Of a stretch of 64,000 nt of DNA, positions 34,051-39,669 are shown piece after piece. Within the stretch, counting starts at the first letter, position 1, and each line of letters begins with the position of its first letter. This DNA is from Marinimicrobium sp038419845 (GTDB lineage: Bacteria > Pseudomonadota > Gammaproteobacteria > Pseudomonadales > Cellvibrionaceae), in assembly GCF_038419845.1 (NCBI RefSeq), contig NZ_JBCAQT010000002.1:124001-188000 (forward strand), written 5' to 3'. The notes beneath the pieces are model-generated. The model did not search any database. It was not told where the DNA came from and saw only the letters and a list, made by a program, of their open reading frames with translations. Position numbers and translations under genes: made by a program.

Positions 34051-34128
34051 GAATAACGTCCGCCATAAACGGCACGAGAAACAAGTGTCCGGCGACCGCA
34101 GGGAGCGAATTTGATGGCTTGGTTATGT
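34051..34128 (-). other. attC site of the phd-parE cassette
   Basis: 78 bp; cores GAATAAC (34051-34057) and GTTATGT (34122-34128). GCCATAAA and TTTGATGGC pair with one unpaired G, the extrahelical base expected in a folded attC. Confidence 0.92.
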
Positions 34129-34425
34129 TTCTTCATAGCCAATTTCAGACATTCGCAATAATTGACTGCTACGCCGTACAGTTAGAATATCGACCTGATC
34201 TCTGACACTGTAAATAATCCGATACGCCCCAAATATCACCTCCCTGATACGACGTCCCCCCACTTCAGGAACGACGCGTCCACTTTCAGGGAAGTCCGCC
34301 AGCCGCTCCACAGTGTCAAATATGCCATCAACCCATTCAACCGCAGCACCGGGTTTATCTTCAGCTATGTACTGGGCGATATCCTCAACGCGCTCCAAGG
34401 CAAGCGGAGACCAAACAATCCTCAT
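34123..34425 (-). CDS. parE: RelE/ParE-type toxin (integron cassette)
   Basis: 100 residues. MRIVWSPLALERVEDIAQYIAEDKPGAA is the ParE helical hairpin start; FPESGRVVPEVGGRRIREVIFGAYRIIYSV is the core motif with the G-x-YRIIY strand; tail VDILTVRRSSQLL. ParE toxins act on gyrase, RelE toxins on mRNA; sequence favours the ParE branch. Overlaps the upstream antitoxin by four bases (ATGA coupling). The stop lies inside the attC core. Confidence 0.9.
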   Translation of the reverse strand: MRIVWSPLALERVEDIAQYIAEDKPGAAVEWVDGIFDTVERLADFPESGRVVPEVGGRRIREVIFGAYRIIYSVRDQVDILTVRRSSQLLRMSEIGYEET

Positions 34426-34703
34426 CTTTCCAGTCTGCCCAGAACCCGTGATTTTGCCTCCTCATGGGCGATGCCCTCCCCACTAGCTATCTGCTCTTCG
34501 GCTTTGTAAACCTCCTCAAGCAGCTCAAGGCGCTCCTGCATTCTCTCGTATTCCTGGACGTCTACCAGTACGGCAACTCCACGCCCCCTCTGCGTTAGCA
34601 CCATAGGGCGGCGGGTTTCATGGATCTGCTTTACAAATGTGGCAACACCCGCCCGAAACTCAGACAGGGGGCGGATATCTTCATCGACACGAACTCTTAG
34701 CAT
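34422..34703 (-). CDS. Phd/YefM-family antitoxin (integron cassette)
   Basis: 93 residues from the ATG at 34703 with AGGTGG upstream; a GTG at 34712 is an alternative. MLRVRVDEDIRPLSEFRAGVATFVKQIHETRRPMVLTQRGRGVAVLVDVQEYERM is a typical Phd/YefM fold, followed by a C-terminal toxin-binding tail rich in Glu. Antitoxin-first order, opposite to the higBA cassettes. Pairs with the ParE-type toxin and likely autoregulates at the TGTAC sites upstream. Confidence 0.92.
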   Translation of the reverse strand: MLRVRVDEDIRPLSEFRAGVATFVKQIHETRRPMVLTQRGRGVAVLVDVQEYERMQERLELLEEVYKAEEQIASGEGIAHEEAKSRVLGRLER

Positions 34704-34715
34704 GGGAACCACCTA

Positions 34716-34766
34716 TGTACACCTAGTTGTACTTTTAAGTGTACGCCTACTGCGCGGGGTTGGCAA
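34716..34766 (-). promoter_or_regulatory. Promoter and triple TGTAC operator of the phd-parE cassette
   Basis: Minus strand TTGCCA (34766-34761), 17-base spacer, TACACT (34743-34738). On the plus strand TGTACA, TGTACT and TGTACG start at 34716, 34728 and 34740, an exact 12-base period. YefM-type antitoxins are known to bind TGTACA core palindromes. The third site overlaps the -10; the other two lie between it and the ATG. Confidence 0.78.
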
Positions 34767-34783
34767 GAAGGCCGCGCTAAGAA

Positions 34784-34861
34784 ACATAACGCCCGCCATA
34801 AACGGCCGAGTGAAACGAGGTCCGGCGACCGAAGGGAGCGGATTTGATGGCTTGGTTATGT
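34784..34861 (-). other. attC site of the second higBA cassette (34868-35443)
   Basis: 78 bp; cores ACATAAC (34784-34790) and GTTATGT (34855-34861) are exact inverted copies. Interior CCATAAACGGCCGAGTGAAA and CCGAAGGGAGCGGATTTGAT is the consensus of this array. Confidence 0.94.
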
Positions 34862-34867
34862 GCTCTA

Positions 34868-35155
34868 CTACGCGGCGACAAGCTTCTTGACCCTAAGGTC
34901 TTTACGGTGTTGCTCAGCATGCCAAAGCTCATATTGAGACTGCTGGGTTAGCCAGCTCTCCGATGAGGTATTAAAAGCGATAGAAAGCCTAATTGCCATT
35001 TCCGGGCTAACACCGGCTTTTCCGTTCAGAACGGCGCTCAACGTTTTTCGGCTGACCCCGAGCGCTTCCGCAGCTGCTGTAACAGACAGCCCAAGAGGCT
35101 CTAGGCAAAGCTCTCGTATGACTTCACCAGGATGGGGCGGATTGTGCATCAACAT
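34868..35155 (-). CDS. higA: HigA-family antitoxin (second intact module)
   Basis: 95 residues, MLMHNPPHPGEVIRELCLEPLGLS, helix-turn-helix AAAEALGVSRKTLSAVLNGKAGVSPEMAIRLSIAF and tail YELWHAEQHRKDLRVKKL. Same family as the antitoxin at 33442 but clearly diverged, so the two modules are separate acquisitions rather than a recent duplication. Nine bases after its toxin gene; it ends six bases before the attC. Confidence 0.92.
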   Translation of the reverse strand: MLMHNPPHPGEVIRELCLEPLGLSVTAAAEALGVSRKTLSAVLNGKAGVSPEMAIRLSIAFNTSSESWLTQQSQYELWHAEQHRKDLRVKKLVAA

Positions 35156-35164
35156 AGGAGTACC

Positions 35165-35443
35165 TCAGTGATAATCTTCGTAATTCACTATCTCGGCGTC
35201 TCCATCTTCAAAGCGGAATGTCACGCGCCAGTTACCGCTTACCGTCACCGACCAGATTCCCGACCGATTGCCGGAAAGCTCGTGGAGCCTAAGGCCCGGC
35301 AAGTCCATATCTTTGGCGCCGGAAGCCGCATTAAGCCTACCGAGAATGAGCCGAAGCCTCTTTGCATGAGCGGCCTGGATCCCTGCAGTGCTGCCGGACT
35401 TGAAGAACTTGGCCAAGCCCTTGTGTTTAAAGCTTCGTATCAT
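35165..35443 (-). CDS. higB: HigB-family toxin (second intact module)
   Basis: 92 residues, MIRSFKHKGLAKFFKSGSTAGIQAAHAKRL...LHELSGNRSGIWSVTVSGNWRVTFRFEDGDAEIVNYEDYH. All conserved HigB positions are kept, including the NWRVTFRF strand and YEDYH end. Similar to the toxin at 33735 over the whole length but diverged at many positions. Start ATG at 35443 lies six bases after its -10, as in the other module. Confidence 0.93.
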   Translation of the reverse strand: MIRSFKHKGLAKFFKSGSTAGIQAAHAKRLRLILGRLNAASGAKDMDLPGLRLHELSGNRSGIWSVTVSGNWRVTFRFEDGDAEIVNYEDYH

Positions 35444-35449
35444 CCCCTG

Positions 35450-35478
35450 AATGTACCCTGTAACGTATCAGGTGTCAA
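35450..35478 (-). promoter_or_regulatory. Cassette-borne promoter with operator (second higBA)
   Basis: Minus strand TTGACA (35478-35473), 17-base spacer, TACATT (35455-35450), six bases to the ATG. The spacer is almost filled by CCTGTAACGTATCAGG (35457-35472 on the plus strand), an imperfect palindrome with 12 of 16 symmetric positions. The -35 lies 4 bases from the attC core at 35482. Confidence 0.83.
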
Positions 35479-35481
35479 TGC

Positions 35482-35562
35482 ACATAACGCCGCGCACAAC
35501 GGCGCGAGCTTGCGAGCGTCCGGCCACCGCTTGCGGTGGCGAATTGGTGCGCCTGGTTATGT
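35482..35562 (-). other. attC site of the small membrane-protein cassette
   Basis: 81 bp; cores ACATAAC (35482-35488) and GTTATGT (35556-35562). The interior (GCGCACAACGGCGCGAG, CCACCGCTTGCGGTGGCG) differs from the main attC family and contains a perfect hairpin CCACCGC/GCGGTGG. Confidence 0.92.
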
Positions 35563-35577
35563 GTTGATTGCCCCTGC

Positions 35578-35808
35578 TCATTCATTCCGTTTTAACAGCC
35601 CATTTAAAGCATAAGCGCCTATTCGCCAATGCATGATGAATGACGCTAACCACATTGTAATGCCCAAAACTATAAAGACGTTCTTTGCTTGCTCAAAACT
35701 CCAGTTCAGTAGAAAGCTGAGGAGGACAGTTGCTACCGCCATAGCCACCACCTGATACAGCGGGTAGACGAACAAGTAGTGTAGTAGCAATGAGGTATAT
35801 CTATTCAT
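35578..35808 (-). CDS. Integron cassette: small membrane protein, unknown
   Basis: 76 residues from the ATG at 35808, with two or three hydrophobic helices (LLLHYLFVYPLYQVVAMAVATVLLSFLL, FIVLGITMWLASFIM) and an interior NWSFEQAKN loop. No recognised family. The ATG starts 3 bases from the attC core of the preceding cassette, leaving no room for a ribosome site or promoter within the cassette, so expression must rely on upstream transcription. Confidence 0.72.
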   Translation of the reverse strand: MNRYTSLLLHYLFVYPLYQVVAMAVATVLLSFLLNWSFEQAKNVFIVLGITMWLASFIMHWRIGAYALNGLLKRNE

Positions 35809-35810
35809 AC

Positions 35811-35885
35811 AAATAACGCCCGGCACAGCGGCGAGCGTAGCGAGTCCGGCGGCTGAAAGCCGCGAACTGCTGCCGCTTGTTAAGG
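35811..35885 (-). other. attC site of the lipoprotein cassette
   Basis: 75 bp; cores AAATAAC (35811-35817) and GTTAAGG (35879-35885). Interior GCCCGGCACAGCGGCGAGCG and GGCGGCTGAAAGCCGCG forms a hairpin and differs from the main family. Confidence 0.88.
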
Positions 35886-36257
35886 CTGTAATTTTTTATC
35901 TTCATTTCTTGGCTCTAAATTTACTTCGGGAAGCCCTCTTTCTCTACGCGTATCTAGAGCATTCTGAATCAGAGCCGGCCCGGCTGGGCCCTCATACGTG
36001 CCACTACAGCTCTCAGGGCCTATATCCCACATATGATAAATCCGACTGTTCCAATATTTGTCCCACTGCGCTCTAGAGTACGGTTGAGTCAGAGCGCCAT
36101 TGGGTGGCTCTTTACGAGACTCCCGAGCGACCGCATCCTCAAGCGAACTCGGGTAATCGGAAGACATTTGACGACAAAAGTCATCTGGACCGCGAAAAAT
36201 GTTGAGCGTACTACAGCCACCGATGAAAATACTTAGAAGAAGCGCTAGAACTTTCAT
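35880..36257 (-). CDS. Integron cassette: lipoprotein, unknown function
   Basis: 125 residues. Signal peptide MKVLALLLSIFIGGC with lipobox Cys15. The mature part (FRGPDDFCRQMSSDYPSSLEDAVARE... WNSRIYHMWDIGPESCSGTYEGPAG) contains two further Cys that could form a disulfide. No family recognised. The ATG lies 4 bases from the attC core; the core itself (GTTAAGG on the minus strand) supplies an AAGG ribosome-binding-like sequence. The stop lies in its own attC. Confidence 0.78.
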   Translation of the reverse strand: MKVLALLLSIFIGGCSTLNIFRGPDDFCRQMSSDYPSSLEDAVARESRKEPPNGALTQPYSRAQWDKYWNSRIYHMWDIGPESCSGTYEGPAGPALIQNALDTRRERGLPEVNLEPRNEDKKLQP

Positions 36258-36260
36258 ATG

Positions 36261-36320
36261 CCTTAACGCCTGCCATAAAACGTGCGAGGTACGAGCGTCG
36301 TTTTGATGGCATTGTTATTG
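36261..36320 (-). other. attC site of the GDCCVxC cassette
   Basis: 60 bp; cores CCTTAAC (36261-36267) and GTTATTG (36314-36320). Short form; GCCATAAAACG pairs with CGTTTTGATGGC, again with one unpaired base. Confidence 0.88.
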
Positions 36321-36539
36321 GCTACCGGGAGAGCAGCATCCCGACCCTTTTTGGATTGGTGGACACGGCACCGTTCCGAACGAACAAAAGACACAGCAGT
36401 CTCCTACCTTTGGCTTGATCACCGAATGGCAGGATTCGCATTCATAAAAGAACTGGCAAGCATCAGTAGGCATTCGCTCAGTTTTGCGGTAGCCGCACTC
36501 TGGGCACTCGATATCTGATTCCAAGACTACAGCAGCCAT
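36315..36539 (-). CDS. Integron cassette: GDCCVxC-domain protein
   Basis: 74 residues. CPEC (12-15) and CESC (34-37) look like a zinc ribbon, followed by GDCCVFCSFGTVPCPP (46-61), the hallmark of the GDCCVxC family, some members of which carry selenocysteine. Here the positions are Cys. Family members are often found near mercury or other thiol-reactive metal genes; the function is not established. A 72-base leader with GAGG before the ATG is the longest of the non-toxin cassettes and may hold a promoter. Confidence 0.85.
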   Translation of the reverse strand: MAAVVLESDIECPECGYRKTERMPTDACQFFYECESCHSVIKPKVGDCCVFCSFGTVPCPPIQKGSGCCSPGSQ

Positions 36540-36610
36540 AAATCAATCCTCACAAAAAAGTCTCGAATGATACATTGCCAATCACCGACTCCCGCTTAAA
36601 CCGTTTGAGC

Positions 36611-36667
36611 CAATAACGCGGAGCTAAGCCGACGCCGAAGGCGGTCGGCTTGAGCGATTTGTTAGCA
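36611..36667 (-). other. attC site of the first cassette
   Basis: 57 bp; cores CAATAAC (36611-36617) and GTTAGCA (36661-36667). Interior CTAAGCCGACGCCGAAGGCG / CGGTCGGCTTGAG forms the hairpin GCCGACGCC. The outer core GTTAGCA recurs as its complement at the attI junction (37146-37152). Confidence 0.9.
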
Positions 36668-37132
36668 CTTTTCACTTTTGGTGTACGTCCTAATAAAATT
36701 GTAAAGATCCGCAGTTTCACAGATTTTTGTAGCGGCTAAAGAAGCGCAGAACTTTAAAGCAACATCTTCGAATGATGCTTTCCGCTCTCTATCATCGTTG
36801 CTCTTCGCCAAACACGCACCCAGCATAGATATCGTCAAAAAATATTCTCTCTGAGGGGCGCCATGTTTAATTGCATTTGACGCTACAGACAGCTCATTGC
36901 CAATTACCAATACCGCGTTATCGTAGTCACTAGATTCGAAGGCTATACGGGCACTGGCGAGCGCTGAGTTGTTCACATCCGCTGCATAGCCCATAGGCAT
37001 AACGTCCCGGAAACGCTCCGCCAATCCCATTTTTTCATGTTGTAGCAACGCTTCAAAGTATATGGTGAAAGATATGAATCCTACGAGAACCCCTCCTATA
37101 ACACCAATAATTAGGTAAATAAGCCTCTGCAC
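36662..37132 (-). CDS. Integron cassette 1: membrane-anchored protein, unknown
   Basis: 156 residues from a GTG at 37132, preceded by AAAGGAATGACAA. One N-terminal membrane helix (LIYLIIGVIGGVLVGFISFTIYF), then a soluble helical part with ASARIAFESSDYDNAVLVIGNELS, reminiscent of a tetratricopeptide-like repeat, and C-terminal Cys residues. No family recognised. First cassette behind attI, hence the most recently inserted and best placed for expression from an integron promoter. Confidence 0.75.
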   Translation of the reverse strand: MQRLIYLIIGVIGGVLVGFISFTIYFEALLQHEKMGLAERFRDVMPMGYAADVNNSALASARIAFESSDYDNAVLVIGNELSVASNAIKHGAPQREYFLTISMLGACLAKSNDDRERKASFEDVALKFCASLAATKICETADLYNFIRTYTKSEKC

Positions 37133-37145
37133 TTGTCATTCCTTT

Positions 37146-37215
37146 TGCTAACATTTGTATATCGAGCTGGAACGATTTTATGTTTGTTGAATCAACTGCC
37201 AAACGCGCCCAACTC
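37146..37215 (-). other. attI recombination site (junction with cassette 1)
   Basis: TGCTAAC at 37146-37152 is the complement of the GTTAGCA core of the first attC, marking the point where cassette 1 joined attI. The attI proper should extend about 65 bases to the right of this; its full extent is set by analogy with other integrons. The rest of the 319-base gap 37153-37471 holds the promoters and no gene. Confidence 0.7.
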
Positions 37216-37245
37216 ATTGAAAATCAGAATTTAATCCGAACTTTA

Positions 37246-37273
37246 GCACAGCTTTCTGTATTGAAAACTGTGC
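37246..37273. repeat. 28-bp imperfect palindrome in the attI-intI gap
   Basis: GCACAGCTTTCTGTATTGAA then AACTGTGC: outer arms GCACAG (37246-37251) and CTGTGC (37268-37273) are inverted copies. Could be an integrase-binding or regulatory element. Confidence 0.5.
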
Positions 37274-37403
37274 CAACGCGCTTTGGGTACCGTTCCGGCC
37301 TTTAACCTACCCAGCATTTTCTTGTAACTACCTGATTTTTATATGTTTATCAAAAACGTCAGAAGGAAAGCGTGCTTTGTAAAGAGGCAAAATGTGCCGT
37401 GTT

Positions 37404-37439
37404 TTGCAATCTCTGGAATTATACTGTATATATATACAA
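37404..37439 (+). promoter_or_regulatory. intI promoter overlapped by a LexA-like box
   Basis: TTGCAA (37404-37409), 17-base spacer, TATATA (37427-37432). CTGTATATATATACAA (37424-37439) fits the LexA consensus CTGT-N8-ACAG at all but the last base and covers the -10. SOS control of integrase genes through LexA is known for Vibrio and class 1 integrons. Placement 33 bases before the intI start supports the same here. Confidence 0.8.
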
Positions 37440-37471
37440 CTACCACATTATGATTACATGGAGTGATTCTG

Positions 37472-38437
37472 ATGTCATCAAGCCCGTTTATGGAGCAGGT
37501 GCGCAATGATATTCGTCTGCGTGGCTACAGCATGAGAACCGAGAAGACCTATCTGTTCTGGATAAGGCAGTTCATCCTTTTTAATAATAAGCGCCACCCC
37601 AGCGATATGGGCGTGGAGGAAGTGAAGGCTTTTCTTACCTCGTTGGCCGTTACACGCAATGTGGCCGTCAATACCCAGAAAGTCGCCCTCAATGCCGTGG
37701 TTTATTTGTACCACAAGGTACTGAATCTGGAGCTGGGCGACATTGATTTCTCGGCCGCAAGCAAACAACGGCACTTGCCTACCACGTTATCCAAAGCCGA
37801 GGTGAAAGCCATTCTGGAAAATTTACCGGATCCACAGCGGCTCATTGTTTCTTTATTGTACGGCAGTGGTTTGCGAGTGTCTGAATGCTTGCGGCTTCGA
37901 GTCCAGGATATTTGCTTTGATCGCAAAGCGTTGACGATACGCGACGGCAAAGGCAAAAAGGATCGACAGACATTGCTGGGGCATTCAGTGGTTCCTAAAC
38001 TGAAAGAGGCGGTCAACCGCGCCTTGGCCATTCAGGAACGAGACAATCAATCGGGTATCGGCCCCTCGTTGCCCGGCGTACTTTCAAAGAAGTACCCGTC
38101 GGCTTACCGCGCCCCCGGCTGGATGTTTGTCTTCCCTTCTGAATCAATCAGTGAACACCCGATTACGGGTCAGTTTTGTCGGCATCATTTGCATGACTCT
38201 ATCGTCCGTAAGGCTCTACGCAAAGCGGCTCCTGCAGCCGGTGTTGTCAACAAGCGAGTCAATTGCCACACGTTTCGTCATTCTTTCGCGACGCACTTGC
38301 TGGAGGATGGGTACGACATCCGCAGTGTGCAGGAGTTGTTGGGGCACAATGATGTGAAGACAACTCAGATTTACACCCATGTGCTGGGGCAGCACTATGC
38401 GGGGACTCGCAGCCCGTTGGATTCGATAGTTGATTAA
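37472..38437 (+). CDS. intI: Integron integrase IntI (tyrosine recombinase)
   Basis: 321 residues from the ATG at 37472 with GGAG 8 bases upstream (a GTG at 37463 is an alternative). SAM-like N-terminal domain (about 5-85), catalytic domain with Arg135 (GSGLRVSE), Lys in GKGKKDR (160-163), His266-x-x-Arg269 (CHTFRHSFATHLL), His292 (LLGHND) and Tyr301 (IYTHVL), all intact. The insertion between these (PGVLSKKYPSAYRAPGWMFVFPS, about 200-223) is the IntI-specific extra segment absent from XerC/D. Recombines attI with folded attC sites. It is divergent from the cassette array. Confidence 0.96.
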   Translation: MSSSPFMEQVRNDIRLRGYSMRTEKTYLFWIRQFILFNNKRHPSDMGVEEVKAFLTSLAVTRNVAVNTQKVALNAVVYLYHKVLNLELGDIDFSAASKQRHLPTTLSKAEVKAILENLPDPQRLIVSLLYGSGLRVSECLRLRVQDICFDRKALTIRDGKGKKDRQTLLGHSVVPKLKEAVNRALAIQERDNQSGIGPSLPGVLSKKYPSAYRAPGWMFVFPSESISEHPITGQFCRHHLHDSIVRKALRKAAPAAGVVNKRVNCHTFRHSFATHLLEDGYDIRSVQELLGHNDVKTTQIYTHVLGQHYAGTRSPLDSIVD

Positions 38438-38596
38438 TGCGACACACTGGCGTTTAGGCACGCTACCGCCCGTAGTGCGACACGTCCATGTGATAGAGAG
38501 CATGTGGCAACGGGCCTGAATTATTTTGTTCTGGCAATGTAGCAGGCAAGGCGCTGCTTTGCTAGTCTCCCGGCTTTACCGGGCGAAACGACTCCT

Positions 38597-39367
38597 ATGC
38601 TGCACTGGTTCCAAAAACAGCTTATCACCCGCGAAGCGGCCGAACGCATCGATGAATGCGCCTTTTGGGCCATTGCCACCTTTGGGGCAAAGCCATTCTG
38701 GCAGCATACCCAGCTGATATTGCCGAATGAACAATTTTTCCCCGACAAGGTGAATGGTATTGAGCCGATGGCGCAGTATGTTCTGGCGCGAGTGGCGGCG
38801 TTGAGTGGCGTTTCTGACTGGCCCTGGCAGTTGCGCGATGGGCGCCGAATGGGTGCGGAAGCCCCACCGATTCTGGGCTTGCCGGTTGCCCGGCGCTTCG
38901 AAACCAATGCGCCAGCGGCGGCGGCCTACCCGGTCGAGAGCGAACCCCGGCTACCGGTGCCCTTTGTGGTGGACCAGGCGCGCCAGCCGCAAGACCTGGT
39001 GGCCTCCCTGGCACATACCTGCGCTCAGCATATGCTGTGGCAAAGCCAGGAAACGCCGCCGGGCGGGCTGGTTTATTTTGAGCCGGCGTCGGAGATACTC
39101 GCGCATTTTTGTGGCTTCGGGTTAATGCTGACCAACACCGCCTACACTTACCGGGGCGCCTGCGGCCGCTCCTATAACCCGCGAGCGAACCGGCAGGCCA
39201 GCCTTTCCGAGAGCGAGTCCATCTATGCGCTGGCTCTGTTCTGCCAGCTCAAGTCTGTGCCAACCAAAACCGTCTTCCAGTATCTGAAGCCGCATTTAAA
39301 GAACAGTTATAAAGTGGCGCTCAAGCAGGTCAGGGATCAGGAGCGGGCGCAGGAGTTAATCCGCTAG
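38597..39367 (+). CDS. Conserved-looking protein, unknown function
   Basis: 256 residues, MLHWFQKQLITREAAERIDECAFWAIATFGAKPFW, later LAHTCAQHMLWQSQETPPGGLVYFEPASEILAHFC and a basic C-terminus (KNSYKVALKQVRDQERAQEL). No signal peptide or membrane segment. I do not recognise a family. It follows intI by 160 bases but its composition is like the chromosomal genes rather than the cassettes, and there is no attC, so it is probably the first chromosomal gene outside the integron. Confidence 0.72.
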   Translation: MLHWFQKQLITREAAERIDECAFWAIATFGAKPFWQHTQLILPNEQFFPDKVNGIEPMAQYVLARVAALSGVSDWPWQLRDGRRMGAEAPPILGLPVARRFETNAPAAAAYPVESEPRLPVPFVVDQARQPQDLVASLAHTCAQHMLWQSQETPPGGLVYFEPASEILAHFCGFGLMLTNTAYTYRGACGRSYNPRANRQASLSESESIYALALFCQLKSVPTKTVFQYLKPHLKNSYKVALKQVRDQERAQELIR

Positions 39368-39426
39368 CCGTTATTGGCCAAGGCCGCTGTGGGCACCCAA
39401 CCTCAGAGTGAGTAGCGCACGTTCGA

Positions 39427-39669
39427 TCACTTGCTGAACGGCATGATTTTGACCACCTGCTCCTGCGATGCCTTTTCTTCCTCGGTGGTGTTGACCCGGG
39501 TTTCAGGTTCGCGCACCTGGGGCTGGATGTGCAGCTCCTGCTTGAAGCCGCAGCTGATGCAGGCGCGGTAGTCTTTGCCGTCCTCATTGAACACCTGCAG
39601 GCGGTCCATTTCCGCGCAGCGGGGGCATACGGCCCCGGCGATGAACCGGGGCGTTTTGCTGTAGGCCAT
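39427..39669 (-). CDS. yheV: YheV-family zinc-ribbon protein (DUF2387)
   Basis: 80 residues, KTPRFIAGAVCPRCAEMDRLQVF...RACISCGFKQEL, with CPRC and CISC as the two halves of a zinc ribbon, then a Glu-rich tail. The start overlaps the prlC stop by one base; the prlC-yheV pair is conserved in gammaproteobacteria. Function not known. Confidence 0.9.
   Translation of the reverse strand: MAYSKTPRFIAGAVCPRCAEMDRLQVFNEDGKDYRACISCGFKQELHIQPQVREPETRVNTTEEEKASQEQVVKIMPFSK

Larger units (their letters stand above)
31815..38437. mobile_element. Chromosomal (sedentary) integron: intI, attI and at least nine cassettes
   Basis: An integron integrase gene on the plus strand (37472-38437) faces a minus-strand array of short genes, each followed by an attC site. 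Eight complete attC sites of 57-81 bp share inverted core sites of the form xxxTAAC...GTTAxxx, and the last is truncated. Five attC sites are close copies of one another, as in chromosomal integrons. Cassette order from attI: unknown membrane protein, GDCCVxC protein, lipoprotein, small membrane protein, higBA, phd-parE, higBA, decayed higBA, 2H phosphoesterase, then a ParE fragment. Base composition is more AT-rich than the flanking genes. Confidence 0.93.

Noticed and set aside
35132..35614. Plus-strand open frame across the second higBA cassette
   Set aside because: It crosses a toxin gene, a promoter and an attC in the wrong orientation for a cassette gene.
37153..37463. Cassette promoter Pc in the attI-intI gap
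   Set aside because: Several weak TTGxxx hexamers exist on the minus strand, but none has a good -10 at the right distance; not annotated.
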